A DNA stretch of 64,000 bases from assembly GCF_039535095.1 (NCBI RefSeq), contig NZ_BAAAWN010000001.1:1054001-1118000 (forward strand), read 5' to 3'. This document shows positions 1-7,688 of the stretch, piece after piece. The number at the start of each line of letters is the position of its first letter. The stretch's first letter is position 1. The position numbers and the translations under genes were made by a program. The notes below the pieces were generated by a model. The model searched no databases, had not been told where the DNA came from, and saw nothing but the letters and a program-made list of their open reading frames with translations. Source of the DNA: Arthrobacter ramosus. Lineage in GTDB: Bacteria; Actinomycetota; Actinomycetes; Actinomycetales; Micrococcaceae.

Positions 1-182
1 TCACTCCAGCTCATTTGTGGTCATCGGTGGACGTCAATTTTGACTGTTCTGATCAATTCTTTCACGGACATCTGATCTATCTGGCAGGCCTGCGACATCC
101 TATTGCCATCAATATTTTGGGCCGTCCAGTCCCGGCCCACAAGGCCAGGTTCCGTGATGGCCGCTGAGGCGAAGGCACGGAA
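1..182. other. Leader region upstream of the first MFS gene
   Basis: No gene could be supported here. The stretch is less GC-rich than its surroundings and contains a short inverted repeat, GTCAA-TT-TTGAC at 33-44, which could be an operator or part of a promoter for the exporter gene that follows. The end of a gene outside the window cannot be excluded for the first few dozen bases. Confidence 0.3.
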
Positions 183-1421
183 ATGACTGTCTTTAGCGAA
201 CTGCGCATGCGCCAGGCCACCGCCGGGCGCTGGGGCTGGGATGCTTCCACCACGGCAAGGCTGGGCCTGGCCGGCGCCGTCATGTTCACACTGCTGGTCG
301 GTGCCAACTTGGCGAGCCCGCTGTATCCGCTGCTTCAGGCGGAACTGGGAATCACTTCACTCGGCGTGACCATTGCCTTTGCAAGCTACGTCCTGGCACT
401 CGTGGCGGTGCTGATGCTCGCCGGCCACTGGTCGGACCATATCGGCAGGCGTGCGGCGCTGGTACTGGCAGTCCTCGTGGGCTTGATGGGCGGCCTGGTT
501 TTCGCCAACGCTGACAACCTCTTGATGCTCTCGGCCGGCCGGATGCTCCAGGGCGTTGCCGTGGGCCTTGCTACCGGAGCGAGCTCTGCGGCTTTGCGTG
601 AATTGCTTCCGTCCCGGCCCGAGTGGGCTTCCCGTTTCACTTTGCTGTCTTCCTCCGGAGGGGTGGCCGCCGGTCCTGCCATCGGTGGACTGCTTTCGCT
701 GCTCCCGGGTGCCACGTCAACGCCGTTCTTCATTCACGCGGCCGTCCTCCTCCTTTTGTTGGTCCCGCTGTGGCTTCTCAAGGCACGCCCGGCGATTCGG
801 CCTGCCGAAGGCCCTCGTCCCTACACGGTGCTCGCCCCACGCCGGCCCTCCGTATCGCGGGAAGCCAGGGGAGCGTTTTGGCTGGCCTCAAGCGTGGGTT
901 TCCTCAGCTTTGCCGTGTTCGGATTCTGCCTTTCGCTCGCGCCCGGCTACTTCGCCGTCGTCGTACATGCCGATTCCCGCCCCATGACCGGGCTGCTCGC
1001 CGGGCTCACGCTCGGAGCGTCCGCGCTCAGTCAATTGCTGAAGGTCCGCGGCCGTTTCGCCGTGCCCGCTGGACTGGCGGTCCTGGGAGTTTCCATTGTG
1101 CTGGTCGGAGCGGCGGCATCCCTGTCCAGCCCGGTGCTGCTGGTGGCAGCGAGCCTGTCCGCCGGTGTAGGGCAGGGGATCGCCTTCCGCCTGGTGTTCA
1201 ACGACGTTGCCAGCAAGGTGGAAGCGTCCCGGCACGCCCAGATCATCAGCACCGTCTACGTCCTCACCTACCTTGGCAGCGCTGTGCCGGTCATCGGGTT
1301 GGGCCTGGCCGCCTCGGCCATCGGGCTGGGCGCCGCTGCCAGCTATTTCACTGTGGTGTGTGGGCTGGCAGCTGCTGTGCTCGCCGTCATCTCCTTCCGC
1401 AGGGTGCTCCGCAAGGGCTGA
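183..1421 (+). CDS. MFS transporter (drug/metabolite exporter type)
   Basis: A 412-residue integral membrane protein with about twelve hydrophobic segments, the normal size for the major facilitator superfamily. The loop between the second and third segments reads GHWSDHIGRR (about residues 81-90), a version of the MFS motif with its conserved D and RR. The first 20 residues are polar and cytoplasmic. It precedes an ArsR-type regulator on the same strand, separated by a repeat array, so it is plausibly an exporter controlled by that regulator, but the substrate cannot be read from sequence. The ATG at 183 follows a GGCGAAGG stretch that may serve as the ribosome binding site. Confidence 0.85.
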   Translation: MTVFSELRMRQATAGRWGWDASTTARLGLAGAVMFTLLVGANLASPLYPLLQAELGITSLGVTIAFASYVLALVAVLMLAGHWSDHIGRRAALVLAVLVGLMGGLVFANADNLLMLSAGRMLQGVAVGLATGASSAALRELLPSRPEWASRFTLLSSSGGVAAGPAIGGLLSLLPGATSTPFFIHAAVLLLLLVPLWLLKARPAIRPAEGPRPYTVLAPRRPSVSREARGAFWLASSVGFLSFAVFGFCLSLAPGYFAVVVHADSRPMTGLLAGLTLGASALSQLLKVRGRFAVPAGLAVLGVSIVLVGAAASLSSPVLLVAASLSAGVGQGIAFRLVFNDVASKVEASRHAQIISTVYVLTYLGSAVPVIGLGLAASAIGLGAAASYFTVVCGLAAAVLAVISFRRVLRKG

Positions 1422-1446
1422 CTGGCTGTTCGTCTGACAAGCCCAA

Positions 1447-1502
1447 GTTTGCAAAGATTGATTTGCAAAGAAAGTATTGCAAAGGTTTCTTTGCAAGAGT
1501 AG
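1447..1502 (+). promoter_or_regulatory. Four-copy 14-bp-period TTGCAA operator array
   Basis: The hexamer TTGCAA occurs at 1449, 1463, 1477 and 1491, exactly 14 bp apart each time, mostly in the longer form TTTGCAAAG. TTGCAA is self-complementary, so each copy is also a small palindrome. The array lies between the MFS stop (1421) and the ATG of the ArsR-type regulator (1513), which fits autoregulatory operator sites. It also contains a TTG at 1477 in frame with the regulator, but a start inside the array is unlikely. Confidence 0.7.
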
Positions 1503-1512
1503 CGTTTCCGGC

Positions 1513-2178
1513 ATGGAGAAGGTTCAAGAGCCGGAATTCCCCGTCCGCAAGGTCGATACGGCGTCCCTCAAAGCGCTCGCGCACCCCTTGCGCGTTCAAA
1601 TCCTTGAGATGCTGTCCCGTTATGGGCCACAGACCGCCTGCAGCCTGGCCGAACTCCTCGACGAATCCAGTGGCGCTACGAGCTACCACCTTCGGCAACT
1701 CGCCAAGTTCGACTTCGTCCACGAAGTCCCAGGCAAGGGGACAGCACGGGAGCGGTGGTGGGAGCGGCCCAGGGGAGCCATCCAGATCACTTCGCCCGAG
1801 TTGGCCCATTCGCCGGCAACGCAGGAGGCATCGAGGCTAGTCACGCGCGAGTTCGAACGGAGCAGGCAGGCTGTCCTCGCGGACTTCATGGCTCACGGCA
1901 TGGACTCCTTGGACGAAGACTGGCTCGACGCTGCCATCGTCAACACCGCCAACGCCCGGATGTCAGCCGAGCAGCTCGGACGCTACGCCCACGCCATGGA
2001 AGCCTTCGCCCGCAATCTGCTGGAGGAAATCCGGAGCGAACCCGAGGCGGACGATGCCCGCCCCGTGCAGATCCATTTCAACGCATTCCCCATCCTGGGC
2101 GTCCCGGCGTGGGCCGGAGACAAGAAATCCCGCGACGCCAAGTCGCACGCAGCAGCAACCGAAGGGAAAGAGTCATGA
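1513..2178 (+). CDS. ArsR-family winged-helix regulator
   Basis: A 221-residue regulator. Residues of about 15-85 form a winged helix-turn-helix of the ArsR/HTH_20 type: ALAHPLRVQILEML, then the recognition region SSGATSYHLRQLAKFDFV, which is the standard ArsR layout. The C-terminal half is a helical domain of unknown ligand specificity. The ATG at 1513 is preferred over an upstream in-frame TTG because the latter sits inside the repeat array. Its stop overlaps the start of the next small gene (ATGA), so the two are co-translated. It probably controls the upstream MFS gene and itself through the TTGCAA array (inference). Confidence 0.85.
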   Translation: MEKVQEPEFPVRKVDTASLKALAHPLRVQILEMLSRYGPQTACSLAELLDESSGATSYHLRQLAKFDFVHEVPGKGTARERWWERPRGAIQITSPELAHSPATQEASRLVTREFERSRQAVLADFMAHGMDSLDEDWLDAAIVNTANARMSAEQLGRYAHAMEAFARNLLEEIRSEPEADDARPVQIHFNAFPILGVPAWAGDKKSRDAKSHAAATEGKES

Positions 2179-2402
2179 GCACTGCCACCGCATCATGCGG
2201 CACATACCGCCGGCCCTCCATGCTCGAGTCGGCAGCCGCCGGAATCGGAGCCAGCCTGGTTTCGTGGGCCGAGCGCAGGCGCTACATTCCTCCGGTCGAC
2301 CTGGCCATGCGGCGAGCGGCGCTCACGCGCCGGCAGGAACTCGGTGATTTGCGCCAGGACGCCATTGGGGCCGCTCACTCGGGACTCGAGCCACGCCACT
2401 GA
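2175..2402 (+). CDS. Small hypothetical protein (75 aa)
   Basis: This 75-residue basic protein starts at an ATG overlapping the stop codon of the ArsR-type regulator by four bases, a strong sign of translational coupling. It is rich in Arg and Ala (AERRRYIPP, AMRRAALTRR) with no recognised domain, signal peptide or membrane segment. It could be an accessory to the regulator. The function is unknown, and the call as a gene rests on the coupling. Confidence 0.5.
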   Translation: MSTATASCGTYRRPSMLESAAAGIGASLVSWAERRRYIPPVDLAMRRAALTRRQELGDLRQDAIGAAHSGLEPRH

Positions 2403-2448
2403 GTCGAGCCGCGTCGAGCGACGGCAGAATCACTCGCGAAGTCAACCG

Positions 2449-2952
2449 CTATTCCGGCAGCGGCCCGTGGTTGCCCTGGATGTGGGCAAAGACCAAAGTG
2501 GTCTCGGTATGGCCCACCACGGGGTCCGTGGCGAGGTTGTCCAGGACCCAGTCGCGGAGGTCGTCGGTGTTGGCTACGGCGATGTGCAGCAGGTAGTCCA
2601 CGGAGCCCGAAGTATGGAACGTGGAGATCACTGCAGGGAGGGCGGGAACCCGGGCCGTAAAGCGGTCGATCTGGTCGCGGTCATGTGCGCGCAGGCGCAC
2701 GGCGATCAGGGCCTGGACCGATCGGCCGATCGCAGGGAGGCTGAGCACAGCTTCGAAACCCTCGATAATGCCGCGTTCGGAGAGCGACCGCGTACGCATA
2801 AGCGCCGTCGACGGAGCAATTCCGACCAGTTCTGCCAGCTGCTTGTTGGAGATCCGGGCATCGTCAACCAAGGCCGCGAGGATGCGTTCGTCGATCGCAT
2901 CCAAGGGCTCGCTGATGCCGACGGGCCGAAGGTTCTTCGGGGTGGTGGTCAC
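2449..2952 (-). CDS. Lrp/AsnC-family transcriptional regulator
   Basis: A 167-residue protein of normal Lrp/AsnC length. Residues of about 18-65 hold the helix-turn-helix (LDAIDERILAALVDDARIS, then KQLAELVGIAPSTALMR), and residues of about 80-155 form the ligand-binding RAM domain (VQALIAVRLRAHDRDQIDRF, GSVDYLLHIAV). Such proteins sense amino acids. It is divergent from the trans-sulfuration enzyme gene that starts 130 bp away, so it is likely to regulate that gene and itself from the shared intergenic region. Confidence 0.9.
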   Translation of the reverse strand: MTTTPKNLRPVGISEPLDAIDERILAALVDDARISNKQLAELVGIAPSTALMRTRSLSERGIIEGFEAVLSLPAIGRSVQALIAVRLRAHDRDQIDRFTARVPALPAVISTFHTSGSVDYLLHIAVANTDDLRDWVLDNLATDPVVGHTETTLVFAHIQGNHGPLPE

Positions 2953-3030
2953 GGATCCTCCTGAAAGTGCTGTCTATTCATCATAGGTGCCAGTTTCCAC
3001 TCAATCCATTCATTTGCACTGTCAATCTCC

Positions 3031-3073
3031 GAATTATTGCCAGATACTGACCGAATTCAACGGTGAATAATTC
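3031..3073. promoter_or_regulatory. Inverted repeat in the Lrp / trans-sulfuration intergenic region
   Basis: GAATTATT at 3031-3038 is matched by its exact reverse complement AATAATTC at 3066-3073, with a GAATTC in the centre (3053-3058). The spacing and AT-rich arms suit an Lrp-type regulator, whose gene diverges from here. The right arm ends next to the ribosome binding site of the downstream gene, so binding could block initiation. Confidence 0.4.
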
Positions 3074-3083
3074 AAGGAGAGCA

Positions 3084-4247
3084 GTGACAGCCATAGATAC
3101 ACTCGCAGTCCACGCGGGCCGGACAGGACTCACGGAACAGGGCGTGCACGCCGTTCCCATCGACCTTTCAACTACTGCGCCTTTGCCTTCTGTTCACGAC
3201 GGCGGCCTCGCCTACGAGCAGATGGCCACGGGCGGCGTGCCCCTCGAGGGTCAGAGCACGGTGTACCAGCGTCTATGGAATCCTACGGTAGCCAGGTTCG
3301 AAGACGGCGTAGCGGCGCTCGAAGGGGCAGCCCAAGCTGTCGGTTTTGCCTCAGGGATGGCCGCCTTCAGCGCAGTGCTGCTCGCCGCCCAATCAGAAGG
3401 CAAGGCACATGTGGTTGCGGTGCGGCCACTCTACGGCGGCACGGACCACGTTCTGGCCAGCGGCCTGCTTGGCAACCAGGTCACCTTCGTCAAGGCCGAC
3501 GGCGTGCGGGATGCCCTTAGCCCGGACACGGGCCTGGTAGTGGTGGAAACCCCCGCGAACCCGAGCCTGGACCTTGTGGACCTTAACCGCCTCGTGGCCG
3601 ACGCCGGAGACGTTCCGGTTCTCGTTGACAATACTTTCGCGACGCCGATCCTCCAGCAGCCACTCAAGCACGGCGTCGCGATGGTGCTCCACAGTGCCAC
3701 GAAATTCCTGGGCGGCCACGGCGATGCCATGGGCGGCGTGGTGGCAACGAGTGCGGAGTGGGCAACGCGGCTGCGCCGGGTCCGTGCCGTGACCGGGGGC
3801 ATCCTGACTCCGTGGCCCGCCTACCTGTTGCACAGGGGCCTCGCGACTCTTCCCATCCGGGTACGTGCCCAGCAGGACCACGCCCACAAGATCGCGGCAG
3901 CGCTCGCAGGCCACGAACTCGTGGCCAAGGTGTACTACCCGGGGCTTCCCGAGTGCGATCCCCTGCATTTGGTAGGTACGCAGATGAGCGGCCCGGGCTC
4001 GTTGATCTCTTTCGACCTTGAATCGGCCGAGCATGCCGAGCGGATTCCCGGCGCGGTCCGCCTCATCACGCATGCGGTGTCTCTGGGCGGAATCGACACG
4101 CTCATCCAACACCCCGCCGGATTGACCCACCGCCCGGTGGCCCCGGAGGCCAAGCCCCAGGCGCGCATGCTCAGGCTTTCCATTGGTTTGGAAGATCCGG
4201 CTGACATCGTCGATGACCTGATCCAGGCAATCGAGTCGACCCGTTAG
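3084..4247 (+). CDS. PLP-dependent trans-sulfuration enzyme (cystathionine gamma-synthase / methionine gamma-lyase type)
   Basis: A 387-residue member of the Cys/Met metabolism PLP-dependent family. The PLP-binding lysine is K207 in SATKFLGGHGDAMGG, the aspartate contacting the cofactor lies in LVDNTFATP, and RPLYGGTDHV is the typical substrate-site segment. The GTG at 3084 is chosen because AAGGAG stands just before it; an in-frame GTG at 3063 lacks a ribosome binding site. The family covers cystathionine gamma-synthase, gamma-lyases and O-acetylhomoserine sulfhydrylase, and sequence inspection does not separate these. The divergent Lrp regulator favours a catabolic, amino-acid-responsive role. 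Confidence 0.85.
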   Translation: MTAIDTLAVHAGRTGLTEQGVHAVPIDLSTTAPLPSVHDGGLAYEQMATGGVPLEGQSTVYQRLWNPTVARFEDGVAALEGAAQAVGFASGMAAFSAVLLAAQSEGKAHVVAVRPLYGGTDHVLASGLLGNQVTFVKADGVRDALSPDTGLVVVETPANPSLDLVDLNRLVADAGDVPVLVDNTFATPILQQPLKHGVAMVLHSATKFLGGHGDAMGGVVATSAEWATRLRRVRAVTGGILTPWPAYLLHRGLATLPIRVRAQQDHAHKIAAALAGHELVAKVYYPGLPECDPLHLVGTQMSGPGSLISFDLESAEHAERIPGAVRLITHAVSLGGIDTLIQHPAGLTHRPVAPEAKPQARMLRLSIGLEDPADIVDDLIQAIESTR

Positions 4248-4253
4248 CGCCTG

Positions 4254-5528
4254 CTACTTTCCCTGACGTGCCGGTTCCAAGGAGCCGACGACGGCGGCCT
4301 GGCGCGCGGGGGATCGGTGCACGACGGCGGTGATCACCGCCGTCGTGCACCCCAGTGCGATGACCGTCCAGGCGAGTGCGGTCCAGCCGAAAGCCTGGAA
4401 GGCGAGTCCGCCGGCCCAGCCAATAATGCTGGAACCCAGGTAGTAGGAGAGGTTGTACAACGACGCTGCTTGCGCGCGGCCGCTCGTCGCGATGGTCCCG
4501 GTCCAGCCTGCTCCGATGCTGTGCGCGGCGAAGAAGCCGCCGGTGAAGACAACCAAGCCCGCCAGAACCGCGGCGATGTTGTCCCACAGGGTGAGTCCAA
4601 GGCCGGCCGTCATGGTCGCGATTCCGGCGAGCATGACCGTGCGGCGGCCGAAGCGCATGGACAATCCGGCTCCCCAGCGGGAGCTCACGGTACCGGACAA
4701 ATAGGCGAGGAAAATCAGGCTGACCACGGTGGCGGGCAGTCCGAAGGGCGCCGCATGGAGGCGGAATCCGAGGTAGTTGTAGACGGCCACGAAGCCACCC
4801 ATCAACAAGAACGCTTGAACATAGAGGGCCAGCAGCCGTGGATTGGAAGAATGGCCCGCCAACGTCTTCATGGCCCCGCGGAAACCTCCAGCGGAACTTG
4901 GTGTGAAGCGGCGCGGTTTCGGGACCAGCAGCAGGAACAGTGCGGCCGATGCCGTCGCAAGGATGGAGACTGCGAAGGCGGCGGCCCGCCAACCCCACAA
5001 TTCACCGATGGGTCCCGCGAGCAAGCGCCCGGCAAGTCCGCCGAGGGTGGTGCCGGCTACGTAGCTGCCGGCGGCCAGCGCAGCGTGCACTTTGTTCACT
5101 TCCTCATTCAAGTACGCGATGGCGATCGCCGGAATACCGCCGAGGGCCATGCCCTCCAGCGCCCTCAAAGCGAGGACCAGGGGAAAGGTGGGGGCCAGGG
5201 GGACGAGCAGGCCCAGGACGGTGGCTGCCGCGATTCCGATGGCCATCGCACGCACGCGGCCGATCTTGTCGGCGACGAAGGACCAGGGCAACACTGTTGC
5301 CGCGAGGCCTACCGTGGCCAAGGAGATGGTGAGCGCTGCCTCTGCCGCCGTGATGTGCAGCTCGTTTGCCATGAGTGGCAGGACGGCTTGGGTGGAGTAC
5401 AGCTGCGCGAAGGTGGCCACACCGGCGAGGGCCAGGCCGGCCAGGATCCGCCGGTAGGCAGTGGAGCCCTTCAGATGGCCTTCCCAATCGGACTCTGCGG
5501 GGCTCGTGGATGCTGCGCTTGTACTCAC
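4254..5528 (-). CDS. MFS transporter (AraJ/YnfM-like efflux family)
   Basis: A 424-residue twelve-segment MFS protein. The loop WSFVADKIGRVRAM carries the family motif between segments 2 and 3. The GTG at 5528 is preferred: it follows GGAAAG and removes an unlikely polar His/Cys-rich extension that an upstream ATG at 5570 would add. It is divergent from a LysR regulator (5637) that likely controls it, and convergent with the trans-sulfuration gene, only 6 bp away. Its 3' coding part contains a perfect 36-bp palindrome (listed separately). The substrate is unknown. Confidence 0.85.
   Translation of the reverse strand: MSTSAASTSPAESDWEGHLKGSTAYRRILAGLALAGVATFAQLYSTQAVLPLMANELHITAAEAALTISLATVGLAATVLPWSFVADKIGRVRAMAIGIAAATVLGLLVPLAPTFPLVLALRALEGMALGGIPAIAIAYLNEEVNKVHAALAAGSYVAGTTLGGLAGRLLAGPIGELWGWRAAAFAVSILATASAALFLLLVPKPRRFTPSSAGGFRGAMKTLAGHSSNPRLLALYVQAFLLMGGFVAVYNYLGFRLHAAPFGLPATVVSLIFLAYLSGTVSSRWGAGLSMRFGRRTVMLAGIATMTAGLGLTLWDNIAAVLAGLVVFTGGFFAAHSIGAGWTGTIATSGRAQAASLYNLSYYLGSSIIGWAGGLAFQAFGWTALAWTVIALGCTTAVITAVVHRSPARQAAVVGSLEPARQGK
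4316..4351. terminator. 36-bp perfect palindrome inside the MFS coding sequence
   Basis: Bases 4316-4333 are the exact reverse complement of 4334-4351, with no loop, centred on TGATCA. It lies within the last 100 bases of the minus-strand MFS gene and about 70 bases beyond the stop of the convergent trans-sulfuration gene. It may end the plus-strand transcript that would otherwise run antisense through the MFS gene. There is no T-tract on either side, so the terminator role is an inference. Confidence 0.5.
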
Positions 5529-5636
5529 CTTTCCACAGTAGGGTGAGCAGAAGTGATGATTCCAATGCATGATTCACTTAGGATTGATAGCTAAAATGGA
5601 TGATTTTGAAGATGGTCAATCTGAGGGTGGACAGGC

Positions 5637-6611
5637 ATGGACATCGAACACAAGCAACTGGTTCAACTACTGCCGTTGCTGCCACTGCTGGCCGAACTTG
5701 GCCGGACAGAACATGTCACCGAGACGGCCGAGCTGCTCGGAGTACCCCAATCGACGGTGAGCCGGGCGCTGGCCCGGGCTAGCGCCGTCGTAGGGACCGA
5801 ACTCCTTATCCGTGAAGGCCGCGGCGTCCGCCTGACCCCGGCCGCCAGGACCCTTCTTCCCTACATCGAAGCGGCGCTCGCGGAATTCCAGGCGGGACTG
5901 GACGTGGTCCGCCACGAATCCGATGTTGTCCGCGGCCGAATCGCGGTGACCTTCCAGCACACTTTCGGCGAGGCCACGTTGCCGCTGCTGATGAGCGCGT
6001 TCCGGAGCCGGCACCCCTCCACGGCTTTCGAACTCAGCCAAGGAGCCCGTGCCGCCTGCCTTGAATTGCTCATTGCCGGTGACGCCGACTTCGCCTTGAC
6101 GGCACCCGTGGCGGCTCCGGGCAGGAACCTCGACTCGGCGGCGCTGTACCGCGAGCCGTTGCGGCTGGTGGTCCATCACCGCCATCCGGTGGCCCGGCGG
6201 CCCAGCGTGCGGCTCGCCGAGCTCAAACACGAGCCGTTCGTTTCCATGGGGCCAGGCTTCGGCCTGCGCTCGCTGACCGACGCGATCTTCCGGGACGCGG
6301 GCTTTCGCCCAAGGGTTGCTTTCGAGAGCCAGGACTCGCACACCATCCGTGGTCTCGTGTCCGCTGGATTGGGCTACAGCATCCTGCCGCCGGGAGGGCT
6401 AGGTCCGGGACCTCAAGGGGTCCTGGATTCCACGGACCTGGGGTGGGTGGAAGTATCGCTCGACTCGGAGCTCGCATACCGGGAGATAGGGATTACGTGG
6501 CGTGAACGGCGCAAGGAACCCGATCCCGTCAGGCTTTTCCGCGAACTGGTGCTTTCCGAAGGACCGGGGCTGCTCGCGGGCCTTGTCAGAGCGCGTTCCG
6601 GAACCCAATAG
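5637..6611 (+). CDS. LysR-family transcriptional regulator
   Basis: A 324-residue LysR-type regulator of normal length. Residues of about 8-65 form the winged helix (HVTETAELLGVPQSTVSRALARA and the wing LLIREGRGVRLTPAA), and residues of about 95-300 form the periplasmic-binding-like effector domain. It diverges from the MFS gene at 5528. The 108-bp region between them holds several ATGATT-like half sites, typical of LysR control of a divergent target. The effector is unknown. The start at 5637 follows a GAGGGTGG stretch. Confidence 0.9.
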   Translation: MDIEHKQLVQLLPLLPLLAELGRTEHVTETAELLGVPQSTVSRALARASAVVGTELLIREGRGVRLTPAARTLLPYIEAALAEFQAGLDVVRHESDVVRGRIAVTFQHTFGEATLPLLMSAFRSRHPSTAFELSQGARAACLELLIAGDADFALTAPVAAPGRNLDSAALYREPLRLVVHHRHPVARRPSVRLAELKHEPFVSMGPGFGLRSLTDAIFRDAGFRPRVAFESQDSHTIRGLVSAGLGYSILPPGGLGPGPQGVLDSTDLGWVEVSLDSELAYREIGITWRERRKEPDPVRLFRELVLSEGPGLLAGLVRARSGTQ

Positions 6612-6645
6612 AACCACCCGGTGCGCCCGCGCTAGGCTTTTGGAC

Positions 6646-7560
6646 GTGGAGACTGCAGAAAACACGACCCCCCGGCCCGACGCAACGGTCATCGGGCTCG
6701 ACATCGGGGGCACGAAGACCCGCGGTGTCCGCTTCGAAGACGGCAAGCCGGTCCGCGACGAAAGCACGGGGAGCTCCAACGTCCAGAACGTCAGCCGGGA
6801 GACGGCGGCGAAGAATCTTGCCGAGCTCTTCGCCATGATCGGTGGCGGCGACGTGAGCCGCGTCCTTGCCGGCGCAGGCGGAATTGACACCGACGCCGAT
6901 GCCCGCGCCCTGGCCGAGCTGATCGAACCCCATGTCCCGGGCGCACAGGTCACGGTGGTCCACGATTCCCGCCTGCTACTGGCGGCAGGCCGGGCCAGCA
7001 CGGGAGTGGCTGTCATCGCCGGGACTGGATCCGCGGCCTGGGGAAAGAACGCCGAGGGGGAAGAAGCCCGTGCCGGTGGCTGGGGCTTTCTCCTGGGCGA
7101 TGAGGGCAGCGGTTACTGGCTGGGCCGGGAGGCAGTGCGTCACAGCCTCCGCCGGATGAACAAAGGACTGGAACCGGATGGCCTCACAGCGGCCCTCTTG
7201 GAATCCTGCGGGGTGGACAACCCCAACAAACTCATCGCGCTGTTCCATTCGGAGGACACCGACCGGCGGTACTGGGCCCAGCGGGCAAGCGCCGTGGTCG
7301 AGACTGCGCGCGAAGGGCTCGAGATCAGCCGCCAGCTGCTGGACCAGGCGGGACGGGATCTCGCGGAGCTGGCGGCGCAGGCAGTCCGTCAACTTGGCCT
7401 CCCCGGACCGGTGATTCTTGGCGGCGGGCTCGGCATGAACGTCGAGCCGTTGCAGGCCGCTTTCCGGGCGGGACTGGCCGCGCACGGGATCACCGATGTG
7501 CGGGTCCTGGACCAGGAACCGGTCTTCGGTGTGCTGCAGATTGTTGCAGAGCTTCCGTAG
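6646..7560 (+). CDS. BadF/BadG/BcrA/BcrD-type ATPase, N-acetylglucosamine kinase-like
   Basis: A 304-residue sugar kinase of the actin/ASKHA fold. Its N-terminus has the phosphate-1 motif GLDIGGTKTRGVRF. The adenosine and phosphate-2 regions follow as AVIAGTGSAAWG and GWGFLLGDEGSGYWLGREA, the signature of the BadF/GlcNAc-kinase family. The GTG at 6646 is used; an upstream ATG would overlap the LysR gene. It probably phosphorylates GlcNAc or a related amino sugar recovered from cell wall or chitin. No sugar transporter is adjacent, so the substrate stays open. Confidence 0.75.
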   Translation: METAENTTPRPDATVIGLDIGGTKTRGVRFEDGKPVRDESTGSSNVQNVSRETAAKNLAELFAMIGGGDVSRVLAGAGGIDTDADARALAELIEPHVPGAQVTVVHDSRLLLAAGRASTGVAVIAGTGSAAWGKNAEGEEARAGGWGFLLGDEGSGYWLGREAVRHSLRRMNKGLEPDGLTAALLESCGVDNPNKLIALFHSEDTDRRYWAQRASAVVETAREGLEISRQLLDQAGRDLAELAAQAVRQLGLPGPVILGGGLGMNVEPLQAAFRAGLAAHGITDVRVLDQEPVFGVLQIVAELP

Positions 7561-7619
7561 CCGGACATTGCGCTGACTCGTTGGCGACGCACAAATGGCT
7601 GGCAGACACGGAGAAAGAC

Positions 7620-7672
7620 TGGCGACACGCGGATACCGGCGTCCCAAGTCCTGCTCTGTGTCGCCAAACTTT
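7620..7672. terminator. Probable terminator between convergent kinase and pirin genes
   Basis: TGGCGACAC (7620-7628) pairs with GTGTCGCCA (7658-7666), followed by a run of T. An extra TTGGCGAC at 7581 can pair with the same right arm. The region separates two convergent genes. The loop is long (29 bases), so the structure is only moderately convincing. Confidence 0.45.
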
Positions 7673-7688
7673 TTGGGTGTCGAGGGCC

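Noticed and set aside
1477..1512. Upstream TTG start for the ArsR-type regulator
   Set aside because: It lies within the TTGCAA repeat array and would add MQRFLCKSSVSG, which has no family support.
4317..5546. Plus-strand frame of 409 codons over the second MFS gene
   Set aside because: Antisense to a clear twelve-segment MFS protein; composition is Gly/Arg/Asp-rich without pattern.
6502..6645. Upstream ATG for the sugar kinase
   Set aside because: It overlaps the LysR coding end by over 100 bases and adds a polar extension absent from the family.
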